The notes under the pieces: generated by a model
Told to the model about the DNA's origin: nothing
The model's database searches: none
The model's input: only the letters and a program-made list of their open reading frames with translations
Shown: positions 1-5,378 of the stretch, one piece after another
Numbering within the stretch: the first letter of the stretch is position 1
How the letters are laid out: each line of letters starts with the position of its first letter
Source: JAFTYR01 sp964571375
GTDB lineage: Bacteria > Pseudomonadota > Gammaproteobacteria > Burkholderiales > Burkholderiaceae_F
Assembly (NCBI GenBank): GCA_964571375.1
Contig: CAZNBL010000073.1
Span: 1 to 5,772, forward strand
DNA length: 5,772 nt
Reading direction: 5' to 3'
Program-made: the position numbers and the translations under genes

Positions 1-357
1 GGGATGCGTGCGGCCGTACTCTTTGACGACGCCTCGGCAATGAGGTCCTTCGATGACTTTGCCTGGAGCGTCGACAGCGAGAGCTTTATTCCGCATGCCG
101 TCGCCGGAACCGCAGGAGCCGTCCGAGGTGCCGCACTTCTTTCGCAAAGCACCTCGGATCTTACGGGAGCCGACCTCCTCGTGCTTTGTTGCAGAAAGGC
201 GAGAGCCGACATCGGAACAATCCTCAAAAACTTCCCGAAAGTCATTGATATTGTGGGACTTTCCGAAGAATCACTCGCTGAAGGACGCGCCCGCTTTGTC
301 GCTTATAAAAAAGCCGGCATCACTCCGACAGTTCACGATCGGGCCGCATCCCGATAA
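1..357 (+). CDS. holC: DNA polymerase III chi subunit, C-terminal part (5' end outside window)
   Basis: Chi belongs to the clamp-loader assembly of the replicative polymerase in the cytoplasm, where it binds psi (HolD) and contacts single-strand binding protein on the lagging strand. The reading frame is open from base 1 (GGG) to TAA at 355-357, giving 118 visible residues. The visible part lines up with the E. coli protein as I remember it: a G-x-R-[AV]-x-[LV] strand at the start, then SESFIPHAVAG (E. coli AESFVPHNLAG), an ADLLVLCC strand, VIDIVGL, and a C-terminal ARFVAYKKAGI helix (E. coli RERYKAYRVAGF). In that alignment residue 1 here falls near E. coli residue 36, so roughly 35 N-terminal residues lie outside the window. 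The Met at base 4 is therefore internal and not the start. valS follows 97 bases downstream on the same strand, the classical neighbour, which supports the call. No frameshift is visible. Confidence 0.88.
   Translation, partial: GMRAAVLFDDASAMRSFDDFAWSVDSESFIPHAVAGTAGAVRGAALLSQSTSDLTGADLLVLCCRKARADIGTILKNFPKVIDIVGLSEESLAEGRARFVAYKKAGITPTVHDRAASR
338..355 (+). other. Stem-loop at the 3' end of holC
   Basis: ATCGGG at 338-343 pairs perfectly with CCCGAT at 350-355 around a six-base loop, and the 3' arm runs into the holC stop codon (355-357). The following bases are A-rich, with no T run, so it does not look like a good intrinsic terminator. It could protect the holC mRNA end or be chance. Confidence 0.3.
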
Positions 358-454
358 GAAAACCCTGTTCTTATTCCGAAATCCTTAAAAATTTGCCGCG
401 AGTCGTGCGAAAATACAGGGATTACCGTTTTTAATTCGACTTTTCAGAATACAC
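358..454 (+). other. holC-valS spacer / valS leader
   Basis: This 97-base A/T-rich spacer has no purine-rich Shine-Dalgarno sequence in the 5-15 bases before the valS ATG; the bases there read TTTTCAGAATACAC. CCCTGT (363-368) is complementary to ACAGGG (415-420), a possible long-range stem. A TTGCCG at 393-398 resembles a -35 box, but no good -10 box sits at 16-18 bases. valS may be translated from a holC-valS transcript, from a promoter that I cannot point to here, or both. Confidence 0.35.
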
Positions 455-3310
455 ATGAGCGAAACAGTCAGAAAAGAGGAGCTCGCCAAGAGTTACGAGC
501 CCGCAAGCATCGAAGCCAAGTGGTATCCGATCTGGGAACAGAGAGGTTATTTCCGCTCCGGCGCCGATACATCCAAACCGTCTTTCTCCATCCAGCTGCC
601 GCCGCCGAACATCACCGGCATCCTGCACATGGGTCACGCATTCAATCAGACCGTGATGGATACGCTCACCCGCTTCCACCGCATGGACGGCTTCAATACG
701 ATGTGGCTTCCGGGTACGGACCACGCCGGTATCGCCACCCAGATTGTGGTTGAACGTCAGCTTGAAAAAGAAGGCAAGAGCCGTCTTGACCTCACTCGTG
801 ATGAATTCGTAAGCCGAGTCTGGGACTGGCAGAAGTTCTCGGGCGGTACCATTCTCAACCAGATGCGCCGCATGGGTGACTCGGTTGACTGGGAAAAGCT
901 CTACTTCACGATGAACCCGAACCTCTCCAAGGTTGTTGCCGACTGCTTCGTGCGTCTCTATGAAGCCGGCCTCATCTACCGCGGACGCCGTCTCGTCAAC
1001 TGGGACCCGACCCTGCAGAGCGCCGTGTCCGACCTTGAAGTCGAAACCGAAGAAGCCGACGGCAAGCTTTGGGAAATCCGTTACCCGGCAGCCGACGGCG
1101 GCGAAGGCATCGTTGTTGCCACAACCCGTCCGGAAACACTCTTCGGCGATATGGCCGTTGCCGTTCATCCGGAAGACGAACGCTATCAGCACTTGATCGG
1201 CAAGACACTGAAACTGCCGCTCACAGACCGTGAAATTCCGGTGATTGCCGACACTTACGTCGACAAGGAATTCGGTACCGGTGCCGTCAAGATCACACCT
1301 GCCCACGACTTCAATGACTTTGAAATGGGCAAGCGTCACAACCTCGAACAGATGAGCGTTCTCGACAAGACTGCTCATATGAACGAAAACGTGCCCGAAA
1401 AGTACCGCGGCATGGACCGTTACGAAGCCCGTAAGGCTGCTCTGGCAGACCTCGAAGAACTCGGACTTCTGCTCAACATCAAGAACATCAAGCACATGGT
1501 TCCGAGAGTTGCCCGTACCGGTCAGGTCGTCGAACCGATGCTCTCCGAACAGTGGTACCTTGCCATGAGCAAGGAAGCTCCGGAAGGCTGCATGTTTCCG
1601 GGCAAGAGCCTTGCCGAACTCGGTCTCGAAGCTGTTAACGACAACCTCGTCAACATCTTCCCCGAACAGTGGCAGAAGGTTTACCGCGAATGGCTCTCCA
1701 ACATTCAGGACTGGTGTCTGTCCCGTCAGCTCTGGTGGGGCCATCAGATTCCCGCCTGGTACGACGACAAGGGCAATGTCTACGTTGCACGTACTGAAGA
1801 AGAAGCTCAGGCTCAGGCCGGCGAAGGCGTCAAGCTCACACGCGACGAAGACGTTCTCGACACCTGGTTCTCCTCTGCTCTGGTTCCCTTCTCCACTCTC
1901 GGCTGGCCGCAGCCCGAAGGTGAAGAAGCCGCCGCTCAGTACGACCTGTACCTGCCGTCTTCCGTGCTCGTCACCGGTTACGACATTCTCTTCTTCTGGG
2001 TCGCACGTATGATCATGATGACCCGCTTCTTCACCGGCCGCATCCCGTTCAAGGATGTTTACATCCACGGTCTCGTGCGCGACGCCGAAGGCAAGAAGAT
2101 GAGTAAGTCCGAAGGCAACACCCTCGACCCGCTCGACATTATTCAGAGTATCGGTCTTGAAGATCTGATCGTGAAGAACACACGCGGTCTGCGCCGTCCG
2201 GAAAAGGCTCCGCAGATTGAAAAGAAGCTGCGTAAGACATATCCGGAAGGCATCACTGCTCACGGCGCCGACGCTCTTCGCTTCACGATGGCTGCTTACG
2301 CCACACTCGGCCGCAACGTCAACTTTGACTTGAAGCGCGCCGAAGGCTACCGCAACTTCTGCAACAAGCTCTGGAATGCCACACGCTTCGTTCTGATGAA
2401 CGTCGAAGGCCACGACTGCGGTCTCACAGACGCTCCGAAGACATTCTCGGTTGCCGACCGCTGGATCAAGAGCTCCTTCGAACGTGTTGTCCGCGAAGTC
2501 CGCCAGGCTTACGCAGATTACCGTCTCGACAATGCAGCCAATGCCATCTACAGCTTCGTTTGGAACGAATACTGCGACTGGTACGTTGAAATGGCCAAGG
2601 TTCAGCTCTCGGGCGGCGACGAAGCAGCTCAGAGAGGTACACGCTATACGCTCGTGACTATTCTTGAAGCCATCCTCAGACTTGCTCACCCGATCATTCC
2701 GTTCATCACGGAAGAACTCTGGCAGAGAGTCTCTGTGGTTGCCGGCGTCCGTGCCGAAGGCGAAGAAGCTTCCGTCATGGTTCAGGAATATCCGAAGTTC
2801 GACGAAGCCCGTATCGATACAGAAGCCGAAGAAGCAATGGCCGAAGTCCGCGCACTGATCGATGCCGTCCGTAACCTTCGCGGCGAAATGAAGATTTCTC
2901 CGGCTACACGCGTTCCGCTTGCCGTAAGCTCCAAGGATGCCGCAGCCCGTGCACGTGCCGAAACACTCGTACCGTACCTTCAGGTACTCGGCCGTCTCGA
3001 AGACGTTATCTTCACCGACGACCTCGAAGAAGTCCGTCCGGTCGGCTCCGCCGCTCCGGTTGCCGTTGTCGACTGCTTCAGCCTCATGCTGATCGTCAAG
3101 GTCGATATCGAAGCCGAACGCAAGCGCCTTACCAAGGAAGTCACACGCCTTGAAGGTGAAATCGCCAAGGCCAACGGCAAGCTTGCCAATGAAAACTTCG
3201 TATCCCGCGCTCCCGCAGCCGTGATCGAACAGGAAAAGAAGCGTCTTGCTTCCTTCTGCGACCTGCTCGCAGGCATGAAGGAACAGCTCGCCAAGCTTCC
3301 GCAGGCTTAA
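455..3310 (+). CDS. valS: Valyl-tRNA synthetase
   Basis: This cytoplasmic class Ia aminoacyl-tRNA synthetase joins valine to tRNA-Val using ATP and edits mischarged threonine. The 951 residues match the usual bacterial length. In order: the HIGH motif appears as HMGH at 58-61 after LPPPNITG; the CP1 editing domain holds TTRPET (223-228) and HDFNDF (284-289); SRQLWWGH lies at 423-430 and DTWFSSAL starts at 469; KMSKS is intact at 548-552. The anticodon-binding domain runs from about 668, with WNEYCDWY at 703-710 and HPIIPFITEELW at 745-756. The tail from about 883 to 951 is rich in Lys, Glu and Leu and forms the C-terminal coiled-coil arm typical of ValRS; IleRS and LeuRS lack that arrangement. 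The ATG at 455 leaves about 12 residues before the conserved SYEP...W..GYF start region, a normal length, although no Shine-Dalgarno sequence precedes it. Strong codon bias suggests high expression. A stem-loop terminator follows 22 bases after the stop. Confidence 0.98.
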   Translation: MSETVRKEELAKSYEPASIEAKWYPIWEQRGYFRSGADTSKPSFSIQLPPPNITGILHMGHAFNQTVMDTLTRFHRMDGFNTMWLPGTDHAGIATQIVVERQLEKEGKSRLDLTRDEFVSRVWDWQKFSGGTILNQMRRMGDSVDWEKLYFTMNPNLSKVVADCFVRLYEAGLIYRGRRLVNWDPTLQSAVSDLEVETEEADGKLWEIRYPAADGGEGIVVATTRPETLFGDMAVAVHPEDERYQHLIGKTLKLPLTDREIPVIADTYVDKEFGTGAVKITPAHDFNDFEMGKRHNLEQMSVLDKTAHMNENVPEKYRGMDRYEARKAALADLEELGLLLNIKNIKHMVPRVARTGQVVEPMLSEQWYLAMSKEAPEGCMFPGKSLAELGLEAVNDNLVNIFPEQWQKVYREWLSNIQDWCLSRQLWWGHQIPAWYDDKGNVYVARTEEEAQAQAGEGVKLTRDEDVLDTWFSSALVPFSTLGWPQPEGEEAAAQYDLYLPSSVLVTGYDILFFWVARMIMMTRFFTGRIPFKDVYIHGLVRDAEGKKMSKSEGNTLDPLDIIQSIGLEDLIVKNTRGLRRPEKAPQIEKKLRKTYPEGITAHGADALRFTMAAYATLGRNVNFDLKRAEGYRNFCNKLWNATRFVLMNVEGHDCGLTDAPKTFSVADRWIKSSFERVVREVRQAYADYRLDNAANAIYSFVWNEYCDWYVEMAKVQLSGGDEAAQRGTRYTLVTILEAILRLAHPIIPFITEELWQRVSVVAGVRAEGEEASVMVQEYPKFDEARIDTEAEEAMAEVRALIDAVRNLRGEMKISPATRVPLAVSSKDAAARARAETLVPYLQVLGRLEDVIFTDDLEEVRPVGSAAPVAVVDCFSLMLIVKVDIEAERKRLTKEVTRLEGEIAKANGKLANENFVSRAPAAVIEQEKKRLASFCDLLAGMKEQLAKLPQA

Positions 3311-3332
3311 TTCGATAAGTCTTAATTAGGCA

Positions 3333-3367
3333 AAAGCCGGATCCCGTCAATCGGAATCCGGCTTTCT
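3333..3367. terminator. Intrinsic terminator, probably bidirectional, between convergent genes
   Basis: AAAGCCGGAT (3333-3342) pairs with ATCCGGCTTT (3356-3365). After one C-A mismatch the stem continues with CCG (3344-3346) against CGG (3353-3354 and C3352), leaving the five-base loop 3347-3351. On the plus strand the stem ends in CTTT and is followed by CTTTATTGTT, ending valS transcripts. On the minus strand the same stem ends in TTTT, so it can also stop transcripts of the leftward gene pair ending at 3411. Confidence 0.82.
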
Positions 3368-3410
3368 TTATTGTTCGTAAAAAACGAATTTCTTTCGGTG
3401 AACGCCGAAG

Positions 3411-3872
3411 TTACTTCTTTAAGAAACCCTTGAGAAGATCGGCACCCTGCTGCAACAGTTCCGTGTTGCCGCCGAGTACATTGCTCGGAAGCAGCGATGC
3501 GGCGGTTTCTTTGACTTCATCTTCAACCATAAGATAGGCCACCTGGCTCACGGAATTCTTAATGCCGTCCTTAGGCTCGTAAAGCGCAACGCTTGCAGCT
3601 TCCTTGGTACAGCTGCCGCCGAGGATACGGATAAGTGTCTGGCGGGCCTTGGAATTGACCTCAGAGATCTTGGCGTCCGGAATCGCCGCAATCTGCTTGG
3701 CGGCTTTTGTCTTACCAATCGTGACATAGGCCCACTGAGTCATCACGGTTTTATCAGAAGCAGAAAGATTCTTATAGACACACTCTCCGAGCGCATCGGC
3801 ATATTGTCCGGCATGAGCGGCAAAAGGAACAAGCGCAGAAACAATAAGCGCAGCAAATTGAGATTTCTTCAC
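3411..3872 (-). CDS. Small exported protein of unknown function with two cysteines
   Basis: The 153-residue product starts with a clear Sec signal peptide: MKKSQF, a hydrophobic core at about 6-18, and an AHA cleavage site with the cut likely after residue 21. The mature protein of about 132 residues has no further membrane segment and two cysteines, C31 in ALGEC and C88 in GGSC, which could form a disulfide in the periplasm. The pattern ALGEC...N.(S/T)..D......W, then a helix, then N.K......LI......C, recalls a loosely defined group of small periplasmic proteins of Proteobacteria with a GxCLVDNTTGKDR-like start; I know no function for them, and that match is from memory. The start is GTG at 3872-3870, supported by GGAG seven bases upstream; an ATG just before it is followed at once by a stop. 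The gene lies 48 bases after the yeiH-like gene on the same strand and is probably co-transcribed with it. Confidence 0.78.
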   Translation of the reverse strand: MKKSQFAALIVSALVPFAAHAGQYADALGECVYKNLSASDKTVMTQWAYVTIGKTKAAKQIAAIPDAKISEVNSKARQTLIRILGGSCTKEAASVALYEPKDGIKNSVSQVAYLMVEDEVKETAASLLPSNVLGGNTELLQQGADLLKGFLKK

Positions 3873-3879
3873 CGTGTTA

Positions 3880-3883
3880 CTCC
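3880..3883 (-). promoter_or_regulatory. Shine-Dalgarno that decides a GTG start
   Basis: On the minus strand the bases read GGAG, then seven bases (TAACACG), then GTG. The spacing is ideal and fixes the start of the exported protein at 3872, although it is a non-ATG codon. Confidence 0.8.
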
Positions 3884-3920
3884 ATTCGGTAAAAGTAAAA
3901 AATACGATTTTGATTCCCGC

Positions 3921-4949
3921 TTACGGTACCAGAAGGCGGACGCCGAGAACCATCCAGAAAAAGAGAAAAAGACTGTCGGCGGTCAGCATCAGAACCGGAG
4001 ACCAACCGACATTGCGCAACAGACGCATATTGGTTTTAAGACCGATCGAAGCAACCGCAAGCAAAATACCGACAGTGGAAACCAGCGACAACGGCGGCTT
4101 AATCTCAGCAGGCACGTATCCCATCACATTGATGACAGCGAGAATGACGAAACCGATCAGAAATACCGGAATGTGAGTCAGAGGATTGACGCGCCGCCCG
4201 TTCCCCTTTTCTCCGAAACAGGAAATAAAGATCATCATGACCGGAATCAGAAGCGCGACGCGAATCATCTTGGTCATCGTACCGACTGCCAGTGCTTCTT
4301 CGCCCATCGCGGCACAGGAACCTACTACCTGTGAGGTATTGTGGATCGAACCGCCGAGCACAAATCCGGACTGCACGCCGTTCATACCGAAAAAATCAAG
4401 CATCAGCGGATAAGCCACCATTGCGACCGACGACAGGCACATTACTGAAATCAGCACGGCAATCATGGTCTGACGGCGGAACGTATCTTTCCCCATCACC
4501 AAAATAAGCGCCATCACGGCGGAAGCTCCGCAGATAGCAACACTTGTGCCGGTAAGCGCTGCCTCCCCTTTGGTCCAGCCGAACCATCGGTTGATCGCAA
4601 GGGAAAACAGAATCGTTGCCGCCACCCCGCTGACCAGAAGAATACAGACGGCAGGAGAAAGGTTTGCCAACAGTTCTTTCGTGATCTTCAGACCGAGAAG
4701 AATAGTACCGATCTGAAGCGGAATATTGCCGCAGAAAGAAACGCCTGCTTCGAGCTTTTTGCCGAATCGGGCAGAAGTTAAAAGCGGATTGAACAGCATG
4801 CCGATCATCAGTGCAAGCAGAACGTTGGAGATACCGGAGGCATCTTCAAGCAGAAATGACACCAGAACGATCAAACCGGTCAGAGCAATACCGGGAAGAC
4901 AATTACGGCAATTTTCAAAAAACACTGATTTATCAAATAAATTACGCAT
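3921..4949 (-). CDS. yeiH: UPF0324/YeiH-family inner-membrane protein (putative sulfate exporter family)
   Basis: This 342-residue protein is mostly hydrophobic, with about ten membrane segments (roughly 20-36, 38-56, 72-88, 97-117, 130-152, 160-183, 195-212, 227-246, 258-278, 284-304 and 316-340). It matches E. coli YeiH (about 349 residues) as I remember it at several signatures: GTSVAICGASAV at 134-145 (YeiH GAGSSICGAAAV), GGSIHNTSQVVG at 199-210 (YeiH GSTVHEVAQVVA), TKMIRVALLIP at 226-236 (YeiH SKMLRVMMLAP), and ASIGLKTN at 300-307 (YeiH AALGLTTH). The family is listed as possible sulfate exporters, but the substrate is not firmly known, so the symbol marks the family only. The start at 4949 is fixed upstream by an in-frame TAA two codons earlier; the ribosome binding site is weak (GGA about 11 bases upstream). 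In many genomes a LysR-type regulator gene sits beside yeiH; none is seen here. The small exported-protein gene follows after 48 bases. Confidence 0.92.
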   Translation of the reverse strand: MRNLFDKSVFFENCRNCLPGIALTGLIVLVSFLLEDASGISNVLLALMIGMLFNPLLTSARFGKKLEAGVSFCGNIPLQIGTILLGLKITKELLANLSPAVCILLVSGVAATILFSLAINRWFGWTKGEAALTGTSVAICGASAVMALILVMGKDTFRRQTMIAVLISVMCLSSVAMVAYPLMLDFFGMNGVQSGFVLGGSIHNTSQVVGSCAAMGEEALAVGTMTKMIRVALLIPVMMIFISCFGEKGNGRRVNPLTHIPVFLIGFVILAVINVMGYVPAEIKPPLSLVSTVGILLAVASIGLKTNMRLLRNVGWSPVLMLTADSLFLFFWMVLGVRLLVP

Positions 4950-5008
4950 GCTTTATTCAATCCGATATCGCTTTTTGAGTCACCTTTTTTAATGCGCACA
5001 GAACCCCT

Positions 5009-5026
5009 GCGGCTTTATAAAACCGC
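5009..5026. repeat. 18-base imperfect palindrome, possible operator
   Basis: GCGG (5009-5012) mirrors CCGC (5023-5026), and TTTATAAA (5014-5021) is itself a perfect palindrome. Only the C5013/A5022 pair breaks the symmetry. It overlaps the best -10 candidate for the yeiH-like gene, as expected for a repressor site, and it can also form a GCGG/CCGC hairpin followed by TTTT on the plus strand. No regulator is encoded nearby to match it. Confidence 0.35.
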
Positions 5027-5042
5027 TTTTAATCGTCATCGA
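5014..5042 (-). promoter_or_regulatory. Candidate promoter of the yeiH-like gene
   Basis: On the minus strand TATAAA (5019-5014) matches the -10 consensus at five of six bases. It stands 17 bases after TCGATG (5042-5037), which matches the -35 consensus at only three of six. Transcription would begin near 5007, giving a leader of about 58 bases. The weak -35 makes this uncertain, or suggests that an activator is needed. Confidence 0.3.
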
Positions 5043-5082
5043 AAATATGGGAAATTCTGCGCTCTGCAGACAAAAATGAGTT

Positions 5083-5097
5083 TACGGCAAAGCCGTA
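5083..5097. other. Short perfect stem-loop
   Basis: TACGGC (5083-5088) and GCCGTA (5092-5097) form a six-base stem with an AAA loop. TTTACG (5081-5086) can instead pair with CGTAAA (5106-5111), so the two folds exclude each other. No T run follows on the plus strand, so it is not an obvious terminator. Confidence 0.35.
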
Positions 5098-5171
5098 GCC
5101 GATAACGTAAAACGCCGTCTGGATTTCTGTTTAAGCCGATTCGGACTTCTGTATCGCCTGCCCTACATTTT

Positions 5172-5210
5172 TTACCCTTTAAGCCTTGTCAGTCGGGCTC
5201 GGCAGGGTAA
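5172..5210 (+). other. Inverted repeat with nested stem
   Basis: TTACCCT (5172-5178) is complementary to AGGGTAA (5204-5210), and AGCC (5182-5185) can pair with GGCT (5196-5199) inside the loop. A seven-base inverted repeat at this distance is expected about once by chance in a region of this size, so function is unproven. Confidence 0.25.
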
Positions 5211-5212
5211 GC

Positions 5213-5264
5213 GGGCAATAAATACGTGCCAAATTTCTCCCCTTGTACTACACTTGAATTGCCC
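5213..5264 (+). other. Seven-base inverted repeat
   Basis: GGGCAAT (5213-5219) and ATTGCCC (5258-5264) are perfect complements, separated by a 38-base A/T-rich loop. It directly follows the stem ending at 5210, so the two could stack in a transcript. Chance is a real alternative. Confidence 0.25.
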
Positions 5265-5290
5265 CTTCGAAAAACTCTCGGCAGAGATAA

Positions 5291-5318
5291 TCGGCATCAC
5301 AAAGCCGGACCTTATAAG
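5291..5318 (+). promoter_or_regulatory. Candidate promoter of the unknown rightward gene
   Basis: TATAAG (5313-5318) matches the -10 consensus at five of six bases and lies 16 bases after TCGGCA (5291-5296), which matches the -35 at four of six. Transcription would start near 5325, at the foot of the stem-loop beginning at 5327. A second -10-like element, GATAAT at 5286-5291, lacks a partner at a proper distance. Confidence 0.25.
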
Positions 5319-5326
5319 ATTGCCGC

Positions 5327-5360
5327 GCAGGGTCAGCATCGGGGTAAGAAGCTCCCCTGC
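5327..5360 (+). promoter_or_regulatory. Stem-loop just upstream of a ribosome binding site
   Basis: GCAGGG (5327-5332) pairs with CCCTGC (5355-5360). The stem continues, after a small internal bulge, with AGC (5335-5337) against GCT (5351-5353). Competing pairings are possible: GGGG (5341-5344) with CCCC (5354-5357), and CTCC (5352-5355) with the GGAG of the ribosome binding site (5369-5372). The stem ends seven bases before that site, so it could affect translation of the gene at 5379. Confidence 0.4.
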
Positions 5361-5367
5361 AAGAATT

Positions 5368-5372
5368 AGGAG
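5368..5372 (+). promoter_or_regulatory. Strong Shine-Dalgarno sequence
   Basis: AGGAG lies six bases before the ATG at 5379. This is the best ribosome binding site in the window and fixes the start of the truncated gene at the right edge. Confidence 0.85.
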
Positions 5373-5378
5373 AAAATT

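Larger units (their letters stand above)
4950..5378. other. Divergent intergenic region, 429 bases
   Basis: No convincing gene lies here. The longest small frames with an ATG are 37 codons (4992-5105, +) and 41 codons (5172-5297, -), and neither has a properly spaced Shine-Dalgarno sequence. The region must carry the promoters for the leftward yeiH-like gene and for the rightward gene at 5379. It holds an imperfect palindrome at 5009-5026 and several possible stem-loops (5056-5070, 5083-5097, 5172-5210, 5213-5264, 5327-5360). I recognise no tRNA or known riboswitch class in it. Confidence 0.6.

Noticed and set aside
431..2689. 752-codon open frame on the minus strand across valS
   Set aside because: It is the codon-aligned mirror of valS and results from the absence of TTA, CTA and TCA codons. 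The protein has no recognisable domain, and valS is certain.
3374..3407. Second terminator for the leftward genes (TTCGG/CCGAA stem, then a T run on the minus strand)
   Set aside because: The T run lies about nine bases after the five-base stem, too far for a standard intrinsic terminator. The stem-loop at 3333-3367 is a far better candidate.
3804..4334. 176-codon plus-strand frame opposite the yeiH-like gene and the start of the exported-protein gene
   Set aside because: It is antisense to a well-supported membrane protein and the translation is a low-complexity mix of Arg, Asn, Gln and His without a domain.
4992..5105. 37-codon plus-strand frame in the intergenic region, very basic product
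   Set aside because: There is no Shine-Dalgarno before the ATG (the upstream bases are pyrimidine-rich) and it spans the palindrome and stem-loop. The basic composition looks like chance.
5215..5232. Sigma-54-like promoter on the minus strand (TTGGCACG followed by TTGC)
   Set aside because: The -24 element is a perfect match, but six bases instead of four separate it from TTGC, so the GG and GC are 14 rather than 12 bases apart. Sigma-54 promoters do not tolerate that.
5172..5297. 41-codon minus-strand frame in the intergenic region
   Set aside because: The only purine-rich stretch upstream (AAGG) is about 12 bases from the ATG, too far, and the product resembles nothing I know.
4950..5378. 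A tRNA, known riboswitch or mobile-element end in the intergenic region
   Set aside because: I found no tRNA T-loop pattern, no conserved core of a riboswitch class known to me, and no terminal inverted repeats with target duplications.
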